Shown here in pieces: positions 16,357 through 25,851 of a stretch of 64,000 nt of DNA. The position numbers and the translations under genes are program-made. Each line of letters starts with the position of its first letter. The stretch's first letter is position 1. Source of the stretch: Rhodococcus sp. 1168 (GTDB taxonomy: Bacteria > Actinomycetota > Actinomycetes > Mycobacteriales > Mycobacteriaceae); assembly GCF_002091955.1 (NCBI RefSeq), contig NZ_MKKY01000048.1, forward strand, positions 1 to 64,000, read 5' to 3'. The notes under the pieces were generated by a model, which had not been told where the DNA came from, did not search any database, and was given only the letters and a program-made list of their open reading frames with translations.

Positions 16357-18174
16357 TCAGCGCCTGGGCTTGCCCTTGAACTTGCCGCTGCCACTGCGTC
16401 CTGGAGGCCCGGAGTCGGGAGTCAGCTGAATCAGCACCCCACTGATCCGGGTACGACGCAACGCCTCGACGGTCTCGTCGGCCAGATCCGCCGGCAGTTC
16501 CACGAGCGAGTGATCCGGTCTAATGCTGATGTGCCCGAAATCGCTGCGGCGCAGTCCGCCCTCGTTCGCGATAGCTCCGACGATGGCACCCGGCGCGACG
16601 TGATGCCGCTTGCCGACGCTGATCCGATACGTCGCCATCTCTTGACCGGTCTTGCGGTGATGAGAATCGGCCGCGTCAGCGTCGAACGAACGCGGAGGCC
16701 TCGGCTCGCGTGGCTCCCGGGGTGCGCGCGGCGGGGCGGGCGGCTCGGGCTTGAGCAGGAACGCTTCACCGTCGCGAGACTGCACGGCGAGCGCTGCTGC
16801 GATATCCGCGAGCGGAACGTCGTGCGCCTGCACGTAATCCTCGACGAGGCGGCGGAACAGAGCGAGATTCTCGCTCTCGAGGCTCTCGGTGATCGAGTCC
16901 CCGAACTTGGTGACACGCTGGGCGTTGACGTCGTCGACGCTCGGAAGCTGCATCTCGGTGATCGGCTGACGCGTCGCACGCTCGATCGCCTTGAGCAGGT
17001 GACGCTCCCGTGGCGCTACGAACAGCAACGCTTGACCGGCTCGGCCCGCTCGCCCGGTACGACCGATGCGGTGCACGTACGACTCGGTGTCATGCGGAAT
17101 GTCGTAGTTGATGACGTGTGAAATGCGGTCGACGTCGAGACCACGCGCCGCGACGTCGGTGGCAACGAGAATGTCGATCTGGCCGTTCTTGAGCTGACCG
17201 ATGGTCCGTTCGCGCTGAGCTTGCACGATGTCACCGTTGATCGCGGCCGCGGAGAAACCACGAGCGCGCAGCTTTTCGGCGAGCTCCTCGGTGGCCTGCT
17301 TGGTTCGCACGAACATGATCATCGCCTCGAACTCTTCGACCTCGAAGATGCGCGTCAGTGCTTCCAGCTTGCGCTGATGTGCGACCTGTACGTACCGCTG
17401 CGTGATGTTCGGTGCCGTCGAGGTCTTGGTCTTGACGGTGATCTCGACAGGATCGTGCAAGTACTGCTTGGAGATCTTGCGGATGGCAGCAGGCATCGTG
17501 GCCGAGAAGAGAGCCACCTGCTTGAATTCGGGAGTATCCGAGAGAATGCGCTCGACATCTTCCTGGAAGCCCATCTTGAGCATCTCGTCGGCCTCGTCGA
17601 GCACCAGATACTCGAGTCCGGACAGGTCCAAAGTGCCCTTCTCCAGGTGATCGATGACGCGACCGGGAGTACCCACGATGATCTGCGCACCCTTGCGCAG
17701 ACCCGAGAGCTGAATACCGTAAGCCTGTCCGCCGTAGATAGGCAGGATGTGCAGCCCGGGGATATGCGAGGCGTACTTGCCAAACGCCTCGGCCACCTGC
17801 AGCGCGAGCTCACGCGTCGGCGCCAACACCAATGCCTGCGGAACACGCCGCGACACGTCGAGTCGCGAGAGGATCGGCACTGCGAAGGCCGCGGTTTTGC
17901 CGGTGCCGGTCTGAGCCAATCCGACGACATCGTTGCCTGCCATCAGCGGCGGAATAGTGGCAGCCTGAATGGGCGACGGTGTCTCGTATCCCACGTCCCG
18001 CAGGGCCTGTAGAACACGTTCATCGATTCCGAGGTCGGCGAAAGTAAGCTGCGGAGCTTCTTCGGACGCAGCGTCCGGGGCGGGGGTCGAGTCGGTAGGC
18101 GCCGGTGCCGACCTATTCGAAATTGCTTCGTCACTCGTCACGGCGGCATCCTGATTCGGCTCTGTTGTGCTCAT
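16357..18174 (-). CDS. deaD: DEAD-box ATP-dependent RNA helicase
   Basis: A 605-residue helicase. After an acidic, disordered 45-residue N-terminus come the Q motif (ALRDVGYETPSPIQ), motif I AQTGTGKT, Ia PTRELALQ, II DEAD, III SAT, V VATDVAARGLD and VI HRIGRTGRAGR. A DbpA-type RNA-binding domain follows (TYRISVGKRHHVAPGAIVGAIANEGG), and the tail is rich in Gly, Arg and Lys. This is the CsdA/DeaD form that unwinds structured RNA in ribosome assembly and cold adaptation. I use the ATG at 18174 (MSTTEP) rather than an in-frame TTG two codons upstream. Confidence 0.9.
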   Translation of the reverse strand: MSTTEPNQDAAVTSDEAISNRSAPAPTDSTPAPDAASEEAPQLTFADLGIDERVLQALRDVGYETPSPIQAATIPPLMAGNDVVGLAQTGTGKTAAFAVPILSRLDVSRRVPQALVLAPTRELALQVAEAFGKYASHIPGLHILPIYGGQAYGIQLSGLRKGAQIIVGTPGRVIDHLEKGTLDLSGLEYLVLDEADEMLKMGFQEDVERILSDTPEFKQVALFSATMPAAIRKISKQYLHDPVEITVKTKTSTAPNITQRYVQVAHQRKLEALTRIFEVEEFEAMIMFVRTKQATEELAEKLRARGFSAAAINGDIVQAQRERTIGQLKNGQIDILVATDVAARGLDVDRISHVINYDIPHDTESYVHRIGRTGRAGRAGQALLFVAPRERHLLKAIERATRQPITEMQLPSVDDVNAQRVTKFGDSITESLESENLALFRRLVEDYVQAHDVPLADIAAALAVQSRDGEAFLLKPEPPAPPRAPREPREPRPPRSFDADAADSHHRKTGQEMATYRISVGKRHHVAPGAIVGAIANEGGLRRSDFGHISIRPDHSLVELPADLADETVEALRRTRISGVLIQLTPDSGPPGRSGSGKFKGKPRR

Positions 18175-18476
18175 ATGCAACCCAGTTTAGTCCCTGCAAC
18201 CGACCCAGTGGACCGTGTGCCGAGAATTCATGGTTGCGCACCCACCGGCCGACGCGGTTCTCGTCCCCCGATCCGGTCGACGGCGAGATCAGAGTCAGAT
18301 ATGGAGAGAAGCCCCGAACCTCCGTGCGACAACGGTTAAGGTCCACGCAGAGTTACACCAAAACTCGGTAGATCTGGCCGAAAGTTCGCAATCCGGACAC
18401 CCCATCGGTAGTGCACCTTGGCCAAGAGTGTGATGAAATGCACATCTATTACGTCATTTTCCCGGAGGGGTCCCCA
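18175..18476. other. Divergent intergenic region
   Basis: 302 bp between the DEAD-box gene and the acyl-CoA ligase gene. It must hold both promoters, but I see no convincing -35/-10 pair. A short palindrome TTGGCCAA (18419-18426) and the strong GGAGGGG ribosome site at 18464-18470 are the only clear elements. Confidence 0.4.
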
Positions 18477-20264
18477 GTGCGAGAATATTCTGTACCCGCG
18501 TCGTTCACCATTCCCGAAGACGCGTCCATGGCCGATTCGGTGTTCCGGTACGCAAAGGAGTGCCCCAACCTCGTACCGTTCCTGCGCTTGCAGAACGGTA
18601 AATGGACCGAGGTCACCGCAGCTCAGTTCGCCAAGGAAGTATCTGCAGTCGCCAAGGGTCTCATTGCCTCGGGAGTCGAACTGGGCGATCGCGTCGCCAT
18701 CATGTCCGCAACTCGTTACGAGTGGGTTCTCCTCGACTACGCGATCTGGACTGCCGGCGGATGCACGGTCGCAATCTACGAAACATCCTCACCGGATCAG
18801 GCTCAGTGGATCCTCGAGGATTCCGCTACCAAGATCCTGTTCATCGAATCCGTGGCACATGCCGAGGCGTTGAAAGAGGTCACCGAAGGTGCCGCCGACC
18901 TGCGTGAGGTACTGCAGATCGACGCAGGCGCAGTCGAAGAACTGAGCAAGCGCGGCGCCGCGATCACCGATGAAGAACTGCACACCCGTCGCAAGCAGGT
19001 CGGCGCGTCCTCACCTGCAACGTTGATCTACACCTCGGGCACCACCGGCCGTCCCAAGGGCGTACAGCTGACGCACTCCAACTTCTACGCCGAGGTCCAG
19101 GCCACTCAGTTGGCGCTGCACGACTCGATGAAGGAGGGCAACCGCACCCTCATGTTCCTGCCGATGGCACACGTGTTCGCGCGGGCGATCTCCTTCGGCG
19201 CATTCGAATCCAAGGCCACCGTCGGGCACACTGCCGACGTCACGACCCTCGTCGACCAGTTCGCCGTCTTCAAGCCGGACTTCATCCTGTCGGTACCGCG
19301 CGTCTTCGAGAAGGTCTACAACTCCGCCAAGCAGAAGGCGCACGACGGCGGTAAGGGCGGAATCTTCGACAAGGCCGCCGCAACTGCAATCGAGTGGAGC
19401 GAGGCCAAGGAAAAGGGTGGGGCAGGCCTCGTCCTCAATCTTAAGCACGCACTGTTCGACAAGCTCGTCTACTCCAAGCTGCGGGCGGCCCTCGGCGGCA
19501 ATTGCACACGGGCGGTCTCCGGCGGCGGCCCCCTCGGTGCACGCCTCGGACACTTCTTCCGCGGAATCGGCGTCCCGGTGTACGAGGGATACGGCCTCAC
19601 CGAAACCAGCGCCGCAGTCACGGTCAACACCACGGCCGAGCAGCGCGTGGGAACGGTCGGCAAGCCGATCAACGGTCACGCGGTCAAGGTCGCCGAGGAT
19701 GGGGAACTCCTCCTCAAGGGACCAGTGGTTTTCAGCGGCTACTGGCACAACGATAAAGCGACCGCCGAGTCGATCGTCGACGGGTGGTTCCACACCGGGG
19801 ACCTCGCCTCCATCGATCAGGACGGTTATGTCTCCATCACCGGCCGCAAGAAGGAAATCATCGTCACCGCCGGTGGCAAGAACGTTGCACCCGCGGTGCT
19901 CGAGGACGCGCTGCGCGCACACGCGCTCATCAGCCAGACCCTCGTCGTCGGAGACGCCAAGCCCTTCATCGGCGCCCTGATCACCCTCGATCCCGAAGCT
20001 CTTCCCGGTTGGAAGCAACGCCACGGGCTGGCCGAGAACGTTCCCTTCTCGGAACTGTCGACCAATGTCGATCTCGTTGCCGAGATCGACAAGGCCGTCG
20101 CCGAAGCGAACAAGAAGGTCTCCAAGCCCGAGCAGATCAAGAAGTACAAGATCCTCGAGCAGGACTTCACGGTGGAGACCGGTGAGTTGACACCGACGCT
20201 CAAACTCAAGCGGAACATCATCCACAAGGAGCGCAGCTCGGTCATCGAGTCGATCTACAGCTGA
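18477..20264 (+). CDS. fadD15: Long-chain fatty-acid-CoA ligase (FadD15-like)
   Basis: A 595-residue adenylate-forming enzyme. AMP-binding motifs are LIYTSGTTGRPKG near residue 180, GYGLTET, and the hinge/lysine region GRKKEIIVTAGGKNVAP. The N-terminus MREYSVPASFTIPE matches what I recall of mycobacterial FadD15 (MREISVPAPFTV), which supports the GTG at 18477, preceded by GGAGGGG at a 6-base distance, over an earlier TTG. It activates long-chain fatty acids to acyl-CoA through acyl-AMP, feeding beta-oxidation and lipid synthesis. It appears monocistronic and ends at a strong terminator. Confidence 0.9.
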   Translation: MREYSVPASFTIPEDASMADSVFRYAKECPNLVPFLRLQNGKWTEVTAAQFAKEVSAVAKGLIASGVELGDRVAIMSATRYEWVLLDYAIWTAGGCTVAIYETSSPDQAQWILEDSATKILFIESVAHAEALKEVTEGAADLREVLQIDAGAVEELSKRGAAITDEELHTRRKQVGASSPATLIYTSGTTGRPKGVQLTHSNFYAEVQATQLALHDSMKEGNRTLMFLPMAHVFARAISFGAFESKATVGHTADVTTLVDQFAVFKPDFILSVPRVFEKVYNSAKQKAHDGGKGGIFDKAAATAIEWSEAKEKGGAGLVLNLKHALFDKLVYSKLRAALGGNCTRAVSGGGPLGARLGHFFRGIGVPVYEGYGLTETSAAVTVNTTAEQRVGTVGKPINGHAVKVAEDGELLLKGPVVFSGYWHNDKATAESIVDGWFHTGDLASIDQDGYVSITGRKKEIIVTAGGKNVAPAVLEDALRAHALISQTLVVGDAKPFIGALITLDPEALPGWKQRHGLAENVPFSELSTNVDLVAEIDKAVAEANKKVSKPEQIKKYKILEQDFTVETGELTPTLKLKRNIIHKERSSVIESIYS

Positions 20265-20272
20265 CTTAAACC

Positions 20273-20313
20273 GTGTGACGTGCATGTCTGCTGTTCGGGC
20301 ATGCACGTCACAC
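20273..20313. terminator. Bidirectional terminator hairpin
   Basis: A perfect 14-bp inverted repeat (arm GTGTGACGTGCATG) follows the ligase stop and overlaps the last codons of the opposing esterase gene; CTTTATGTC follows on the + strand. Confidence 0.8.
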
Positions 20314-20937
20314 CTTTATGTCTATACATCCGAGCATGAACTCGGCAGCGTCGAGCGAGACGGTCCGGTGGATCTTCTCGTGCAATAGATCATGACCGGC
20401 ATTCTCGTACTCCTTCAGCTGAGCACTCAGTACCGACGGAATCCACGTGCGAACTGCGTCTATCGACGCCATCCGGTCGTCCATGCCGTGCAGCGCCAGG
20501 ACAGGCACAGTCGAACTGCGTAGATCAGCGACGGCTGCACCTACAACCGACTTCGGGGTCGCACACAACACCGCCGAACTGAACCGGCTCGAATCTTTGT
20601 CGAGAGCGGCAATCGCGGTTGCAGCGCCCAGCGAATGTCCCATCAGCGCCACCGGAATGCCGTCCCGCTCGGACTGCGCGATCGCCGCGAGCTGAAGGGC
20701 GTTGTCTGCTAGACCGGCGATCTGCGACGCATCGGACAACTCGCCCTCGGTGAGCCCGTGGCCGACGTGGTCGATGGCCCACACATCGATGTCGCGGCCG
20801 TTCATCACCCGCGCGAACCGGTGGTAGTTTCCGCTGTTCTGTCCCAAACCGTGGAGGAACACCACGATGAGACGGGGGTGTGCCGTCGTCCATGATCGGT
20901 AATGGACGGCACCAGTGACTCCCTCGAAAAACGGCAT
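20308..20937 (-). CDS. Alpha/beta hydrolase (lysophospholipase-like)
   Basis: A 209-residue alpha/beta hydrolase. The oxyanion-hole region is VVFLHGLGQNSGNYHRFA, the nucleophile elbow is GHSLGA, the acid lies in LHGMDDRMA, and the catalytic His is in NAGHDLLHE. The small size fits monoacylglycerol lipase/lysophospholipase-like enzymes, but the substrate is open. Its stop lies inside the terminator hairpin it shares with the acyl-CoA ligase gene. A short intergenic stretch separates it from the divergent nuclease-helicase gene. Confidence 0.82.
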   Translation of the reverse strand: MPFFEGVTGAVHYRSWTTAHPRLIVVFLHGLGQNSGNYHRFARVMNGRDIDVWAIDHVGHGLTEGELSDASQIAGLADNALQLAAIAQSERDGIPVALMGHSLGAATAIAALDKDSSRFSSAVLCATPKSVVGAAVADLRSSTVPVLALHGMDDRMASIDAVRTWIPSVLSAQLKEYENAGHDLLHEKIHRTVSLDAAEFMLGCIDIKV

Positions 20938-20987
20938 TGGACCATCTTGCCTGTTTCGCTTTCGTGTCGGTGCATTCCCCTACAGTT

Positions 20988-23900
20988 ATGCGCGTGTTCC
21001 TCTTGGACGATCAGGTAATTTACAGCGCCAGCGACCTCGCGGCGGCCGCGTCCTGCGAGTTCGGGCTACTACGACGCCTCGACGGCCTGAACGGTCTCGT
21101 GCCGCGTATTGCCGCCGAACCCGACCCGATGTTGGAGCGCACATCAGCACTCGGCCTGGCACACGAGCGCACGCAGCTGGCACGGTTCGAAGAGCAGTTC
21201 CCGGGCGGAGTGTTGACGATGGAGAGGCCGGGCCGCACCCGGCAAGAACTCGCCGACGCCGACTGGTCGACCTTCACGGCGTTGACCTCCCGCACCCCGG
21301 TGCTCTATCAGGCGACCTTCTTCGATGGCCGATTCCTCGGATTCTGTGACTTCCTGGTTGTCGACGGGGACCGCTACACCGTCTACGACACCAAATTGTC
21401 TCGTCATGCAAAGGTTCCTGCGCTCCTTCAGTTGGCGGCGTACGCAGACTCACTGCAGCGCGGTGGGATCACGCCGTCCGATCACGTGCATTTGATGCTC
21501 GGCGACGGCAGCACTTCGAGCCACACCATCACCGAAATACTTGCCGTCTATCGGCAGTCCCGCGAGAACCTTCAACGCGTACTCGACGAACACCAGGCGG
21601 AGGGGACCGCCGTCGAGTGGGCAGATACGAAATATTCCGCATGCGGCAGGTGCGATACCTGCTCGGTGCAGGTCGAGGAACACCGAGACCTGATTCTTGT
21701 TGCTGGTATGCGGAGTTCGGCGCGCGAGCGACTGATCGATGCAGGCATCTCGACGATAGAAGAGCTCGCCGCCTCGGCCGATCCAGTGGAGGGTATGTCG
21801 GACAGAACGTTGACGAGTCTGCGGGCACAGGCCGCACTACAAGTGCGTCAGGAGCGCACCGGCGCCGCCGAATTCGACATCTTCGACGCTCAGGGTCTCG
21901 GCTCGATCCCAGAACCGGACCCTGGTGACATCTTCTTCGACTTCGAAGGCGACCCGCTCTGGGCCGATCCGGCAAATCCGAACGACTGGGGTCTGGAGTA
22001 CCTCTTCGGTGTTCTGAACACGGACTTGTCCTTCGAGCCGTTCTGGGCACACGACCGCAACCAGGAACGTCAGGCGCTGATCGACTTCCTCGACTACGTC
22101 ACGGCCAGACGCGTGAAATACCCGAACATGCACGTCTACCACTACGCCCCGTACGAGAAGACTGCGTTACTTCGGCTGGCCGGCAGGTACGGCGTCGGCG
22201 AGGACGTGGTGGACGACCTGCTGCGACACGAGGTCTTGGTGGATCTGTATCCGATCGTCCGCGCGTCGGTTCGCATCGGTGCCAGGTCCTACAGCATCAA
22301 GAAGCTCGAACCGCTGTACATGCCCGAGGACAGATCGGGAGACGTCACGAATGCGGCGGCATCGATCGTCGAGTACGCACACTGGTGCGAGTTCCGCGAT
22401 GCAGGCGAGGATGCAGCGGCGGCGGAACTGCTGAACGAGATCGCCGAGTACAACCGAACGGACTGCGTCTCGACGATCGAGCTCCGCGATTGGCTTCTCG
22501 CCAGGGCTTCCGATGCCGGGGTGACCCCTCGCAAGCCGAGCGAACCGGTCGTGGAAAGGGAAGACACTGCAACCCCACTGGAAACCTCGCTCGGCGAGTA
22601 CGCCGGACTGCCCTCGAATCGAACACCGGCTCAGCAGGCGGTTGCCATGTACGCCGGCGCCGTCGGTTTCCACCGGCGCGAACGTAAGCCTTTCTGGTGG
22701 GCGCACTTCGACAGACTGACCGACCCTGTCGACGAGTGGGCCGACGCCGCCGACGTCATGAAGATCGATCACGTGGAAGTTCTCCACGAGTGGATGAAAA
22801 CTGCTCCACGCCAACGAGTTCTACGTAGAAAGCTGAGACTCGTCGGCGAACTGTCCAATGATGTCATCGGCGGAGTGGGCCATACGGTCAGACTGTTGTA
22901 CGACAATCCGTCACCTGCGGGGTTGGACAAGCTGCACCCGACCCATCGTGGATCGTCCATGGCGAAGATCGTCGACGTCGGATTCGCCGGCACCCGAGAT
23001 GCCGTCATCGTCGAGGAATCTCTGCGAGCGGGCACCGATCCGTATTTCGATGCTCCGATCGCGACAGCTCCGGACCGACCCGTACCCACCGCAAGCCTCG
23101 AGTCCGCGATCGAGACAGCCGCCACCGAGGTGGACGACACGCTGCCCGATTTGCCACTGACCCCCGTAGCCGACCTGATGACGCTGTCGCCACCTCGAAC
23201 CACATCGGGCAATCCGCTTCCACCCGTGAACGGAAACGACTATGCCTCGGCTATCACTGCAGCGCTTCTCGACCTCGACCACTCGTACCTTGCGGTTCAA
23301 GGCCCACCCGGAACCGGAAAGACCTACACCGCATCCAAGGTGATAGCCCACCTTGTGCGCGAGCATCATTGGCGCATCGGAGTTGTCGGACAATCACACA
23401 TGGTGGTCGACAATCTTCTCGCCACCGTCGTCGAGGCAGGAGTCGAAGCCCGATCGGTCGGTAAGAAATCACCGACCGAACAGACCGTATTGAAAGAAGC
23501 CGAGTACCCGGGCTTCGTTGCCGACGCAGATCGCGGCTGCGTCATCGGCGGGACGGCATGGGACTTCTCGCATTCCACCCGGGTAGTGCCTGGGTCGCTC
23601 GATCTTCTCGTCATCGACGAAGCCGGCCAATTCTCACTGGCCAACACCATCGCCGTCGCCGGTGCAGCTCGAAATCTGTTGCTACTGGGTGATCCGCAAC
23701 AACTCCCCCAGGTAAGCCAGGGAACCCACCCCGAACCCGTCGACCGATCGGCGCTCGGTTGGCTCGCTGCCGGACACGGCGCCCTTCCTGCCGATCGCGG
23801 CTACTTCCTGGCCACCACGTGGCGCATGCACCCGGCGCTGTGCGCGCCGGTATCGGCGCTGGCGTACGAGGGGCGCCTCGAGTCGAACCGTGAGGTGACC

Positions 23901-24449
23901 GAGGCACGAAACCTCGACGGACTCGCCCCCGGCCTGCACACCGTCCTAGTCGATCATCACGGGAACTCGACGGGCTCGCCAGAAGAAGCCGCGGAGATCG
24001 CCACTCGCATTCAGGGACTGATCGGCAACGAATGGACGGACCCTGCCTCGTTCGAGGGGACCCGAGCACTCGCGGCATCGGACTTTCTCGTCGTCGCCGC
24101 ATACAACGCCCAGGTCGCTGTCATCCTCGCCCACCTCACAAAGGTCGGCCTCGACGAGGTAATGGTGGGAACTGTCGACAAGATTCAGGGCCGTCAGGCT
24201 CCGGTGGTCCTCGTCTCGATGGCCGCCTCCTCCGTCGACGATGTTCCCCGCGGAATGGGATTTCTACTCTCACGCAACAGACTGAACGTGGCAATCTCGC
24301 GTGGCCAGTGGGCTGCATTTCTCATCCGGTCCCGCAGCCTCACCCAACACCTCCCCACGACCCCCGACGGGCTCGTCACCTTGGGAACCTTCATGGCACT
24401 GAGTAATCGCGGGCAGGAGAATCGCGAGCAGGGGAAACGGCGGGCGTGA
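20988..24449 (+). CDS. TM0106-type RecB-like nuclease fused to SF1 helicase
   Basis: A 1153-residue protein with three enzymatic parts. Residues 1-300: a TM0106/Cas4-like PD-(D/E)XK nuclease, with the metal-site pattern GFCDFLVVDGDRYTVYDTK near residue 118 and a cysteine cluster SACGRCDTC near 216. Residues 310-500: an RNase H/DEDD-type domain (IFFDFEGDP near 314, YNRTDC near 487). Residues 770-1140: an SF1 UPF1/Dna2-like helicase with Walker A GPPGTGKT, motif II IDEAG, GDPQQLP, VGTVDKIQG and LNVAISR. It probably processes DNA ends or flaps, but no function is established for the family. I believe Rv1251c is the M. tuberculosis relative. The ATG at 20988 is preferred. Its stop abuts the opposing gene's stop. 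Confidence 0.82.
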   Translation: MRVFLLDDQVIYSASDLAAAASCEFGLLRRLDGLNGLVPRIAAEPDPMLERTSALGLAHERTQLARFEEQFPGGVLTMERPGRTRQELADADWSTFTALTSRTPVLYQATFFDGRFLGFCDFLVVDGDRYTVYDTKLSRHAKVPALLQLAAYADSLQRGGITPSDHVHLMLGDGSTSSHTITEILAVYRQSRENLQRVLDEHQAEGTAVEWADTKYSACGRCDTCSVQVEEHRDLILVAGMRSSARERLIDAGISTIEELAASADPVEGMSDRTLTSLRAQAALQVRQERTGAAEFDIFDAQGLGSIPEPDPGDIFFDFEGDPLWADPANPNDWGLEYLFGVLNTDLSFEPFWAHDRNQERQALIDFLDYVTARRVKYPNMHVYHYAPYEKTALLRLAGRYGVGEDVVDDLLRHEVLVDLYPIVRASVRIGARSYSIKKLEPLYMPEDRSGDVTNAAASIVEYAHWCEFRDAGEDAAAAELLNEIAEYNRTDCVSTIELRDWLLARASDAGVTPRKPSEPVVEREDTATPLETSLGEYAGLPSNRTPAQQAVAMYAGAVGFHRRERKPFWWAHFDRLTDPVDEWADAADVMKIDHVEVLHEWMKTAPRQRVLRRKLRLVGELSNDVIGGVGHTVRLLYDNPSPAGLDKLHPTHRGSSMAKIVDVGFAGTRDAVIVEESLRAGTDPYFDAPIATAPDRPVPTASLESAIETAATEVDDTLPDLPLTPVADLMTLSPPRTTSGNPLPPVNGNDYASAITAALLDLDHSYLAVQGPPGTGKTYTASKVIAHLVREHHWRIGVVGQSHMVVDNLLATVVEAGVEARSVGKKSPTEQTVLKEAEYPGFVADADRGCVIGGTAWDFSHSTRVVPGSLDLLVIDEAGQFSLANTIAVAGAARNLLLLGDPQQLPQVSQGTHPEPVDRSALGWLAAGHGALPADRGYFLATTWRMHPALCAPVSALAYEGRLESNREVTEARNLDGLAPGLHTVLVDHHGNSTGSPEEAAEIATRIQGLIGNEWTDPASFEGTRALAASDFLVVAAYNAQVAVILAHLTKVGLDEVMVGTVDKIQGRQAPVVLVSMAASSVDDVPRGMGFLLSRNRLNVAISRGQWAAFLIRSRSLTQHLPTTPDGLVTLGTFMALSNRGQENREQGKRRA

Positions 24450-25742
24450 CTAGCCGAAGTTCTTCGACTCTCCTCGGTAGGTCGGAATCGCCGTCCGTCC
24501 ACCGTCCGCATCGATTACGTACAGCGTGTCGAAGCGCTCGCACACTTCACCTGCCTTGGCGTGACGGAACCAGATTCGGTCACCGATCGCCACCGATTCG
24601 GCACCACGCAGCGGCGTCTGAACCTCGCCTGCACCTTCGTTTCGGATCAGCTTCAACCCGCCGCGCGTCAGCCCGCGCACCGCATTCGAGAACCCGACGG
24701 GCAACGGCACTCGTGTAGCCGACACCGGCCCCGAGGCGATGTACCCGCCCCCGAATGCTGTCGCGATCGACGCGGTGGGCTTACGGAGAACCGGCAACGC
24801 GAAATACAGGGCCGGATTCGACGGAAAAGCTTTGTAGCGGTCGAACAGTGCGGGCAGGAAAAGCCCTGAACCGGCGGTGACCTCGGTGACGACGGGGTCT
24901 GCCGAGGTCACCTCGAGTGAACCGGTGCCACCACCATTGACGATTTCCAATGGCCCGACAATGTCGGTCACTGCGCTGACCACTGCCTTGCGCCGTACCA
25001 GAAGCTCCGATGCCGATAGTCGCTTCATCAGCTCGACAGCGGGATTCGAGTCGGGCAACCCCGCAATCTGGGCTTCGTAGAACATCACTCCGACGACATC
25101 GAAGCCTCGCGCATGCGCGATGCGTGCGAATTCGGCGACCTGCGCAGGCTCGCGTAGCGGCGAGCGTCTCACCCCGATATGGGCGGGTCCGATCCGCAGC
25201 GAAGCGTCGACATCGATACAGATGCGCGGGGCGAGTCGATCGGAACCGGCTGCGGCCCGGATGATGTCGAGATGTGCGACGTCGTCGACCATGAGAGTGA
25301 TTCGTGAAGACAGCACCGGATCACGGGTGATCGCGGCAAGGGAGGTGGTGTCCACGCTCGGATACCCCATGAGAATGTCCTCGACGCCATCGACTCCGTG
25401 CTGATCACCGGCGCCTGCGAGCCATAGTGCTTCCGCCGCCGAGTACGCCATGATTCCCTGGAACCCTTGCCCGACAGCAGCATTCGATCCAGCCGTAGTT
25501 TCGGTGACCCGATCCCGTCCGAGGACACGGCCGAGTATCGCTCGTGATCGCACCGACTTGCTGGCGACCCGAACCGGTAGCGCATTACTGCGAGCAACCA
25601 ACTGGGAGGCATTGAAGTCCAATGCAACCGAGTCCACAGCAGCGAAAGGTGGTTCCAGGTCCTTGGTGGCCGAAGCGATACGGTCGAGGGCCGCGTCATG
25701 TGTGGCTGAGTCGTGCGTGATCCGACCGAGAAGTGACGTCAC
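24450..25742 (-). CDS. PLP-dependent amino acid deaminase/aldolase (alanine racemase-like fold)
   Basis: A 430-residue protein of the alanine racemase N-terminal/D-threonine aldolase superfamily. The PLP lysine appears in LPVRVASKSVRSR near residue 59, barrel strands include GIMAYSAAEALWLAGAG and CIDVDASLRIG, and the metal-site/C-terminal domain contains IWFRHAKAGEVCERFD. Family members cleave or deaminate D-amino acids, often beta-hydroxy types; the real substrate is unknown. GTG start with GGAAGA upstream. I recall the same neighbourhood with an aldonolactone oxidase in mycobacteria (Rv1769-Rv1771). It follows the tetR gene by 109 bp, which contain a direct repeat. Confidence 0.83.
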   Translation of the reverse strand: MTSLLGRITHDSATHDAALDRIASATKDLEPPFAAVDSVALDFNASQLVARSNALPVRVASKSVRSRAILGRVLGRDRVTETTAGSNAAVGQGFQGIMAYSAAEALWLAGAGDQHGVDGVEDILMGYPSVDTTSLAAITRDPVLSSRITLMVDDVAHLDIIRAAAGSDRLAPRICIDVDASLRIGPAHIGVRRSPLREPAQVAEFARIAHARGFDVVGVMFYEAQIAGLPDSNPAVELMKRLSASELLVRRKAVVSAVTDIVGPLEIVNGGGTGSLEVTSADPVVTEVTAGSGLFLPALFDRYKAFPSNPALYFALPVLRKPTASIATAFGGGYIASGPVSATRVPLPVGFSNAVRGLTRGGLKLIRNEGAGEVQTPLRGAESVAIGDRIWFRHAKAGEVCERFDTLYVIDADGGRTAIPTYRGESKNFG

Positions 25743-25778
25743 TGAGCTGTCTTCCTTTTCGTCTACTCGTTACTACCT

Positions 25779-25803
25779 GATCGAAACTGTCCGATCGAAA
25801 CTG
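25779..25803. repeat. Direct repeat upstream of the aldolase gene
   Basis: The 11-mer GATCGAAACTG occurs at 25779-25789 and 25793-25803, a 14-bp period, 37-61 bp ahead of the minus-strand start. The position near a promoter suggests tandem regulator sites. Confidence 0.6.
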
Positions 25804-25851
25804 CGGGGGCTGTCAGTCAAGCTCTGAGAGCACCGTTTGTCCCAGCGACCG

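Noticed and set aside
19011-20306. A long open frame of 431 codons on the minus strand across the acyl-CoA ligase gene
   Set aside because: It is the mirror of a well-supported ligase gene in GC-rich DNA and shows no family motifs.
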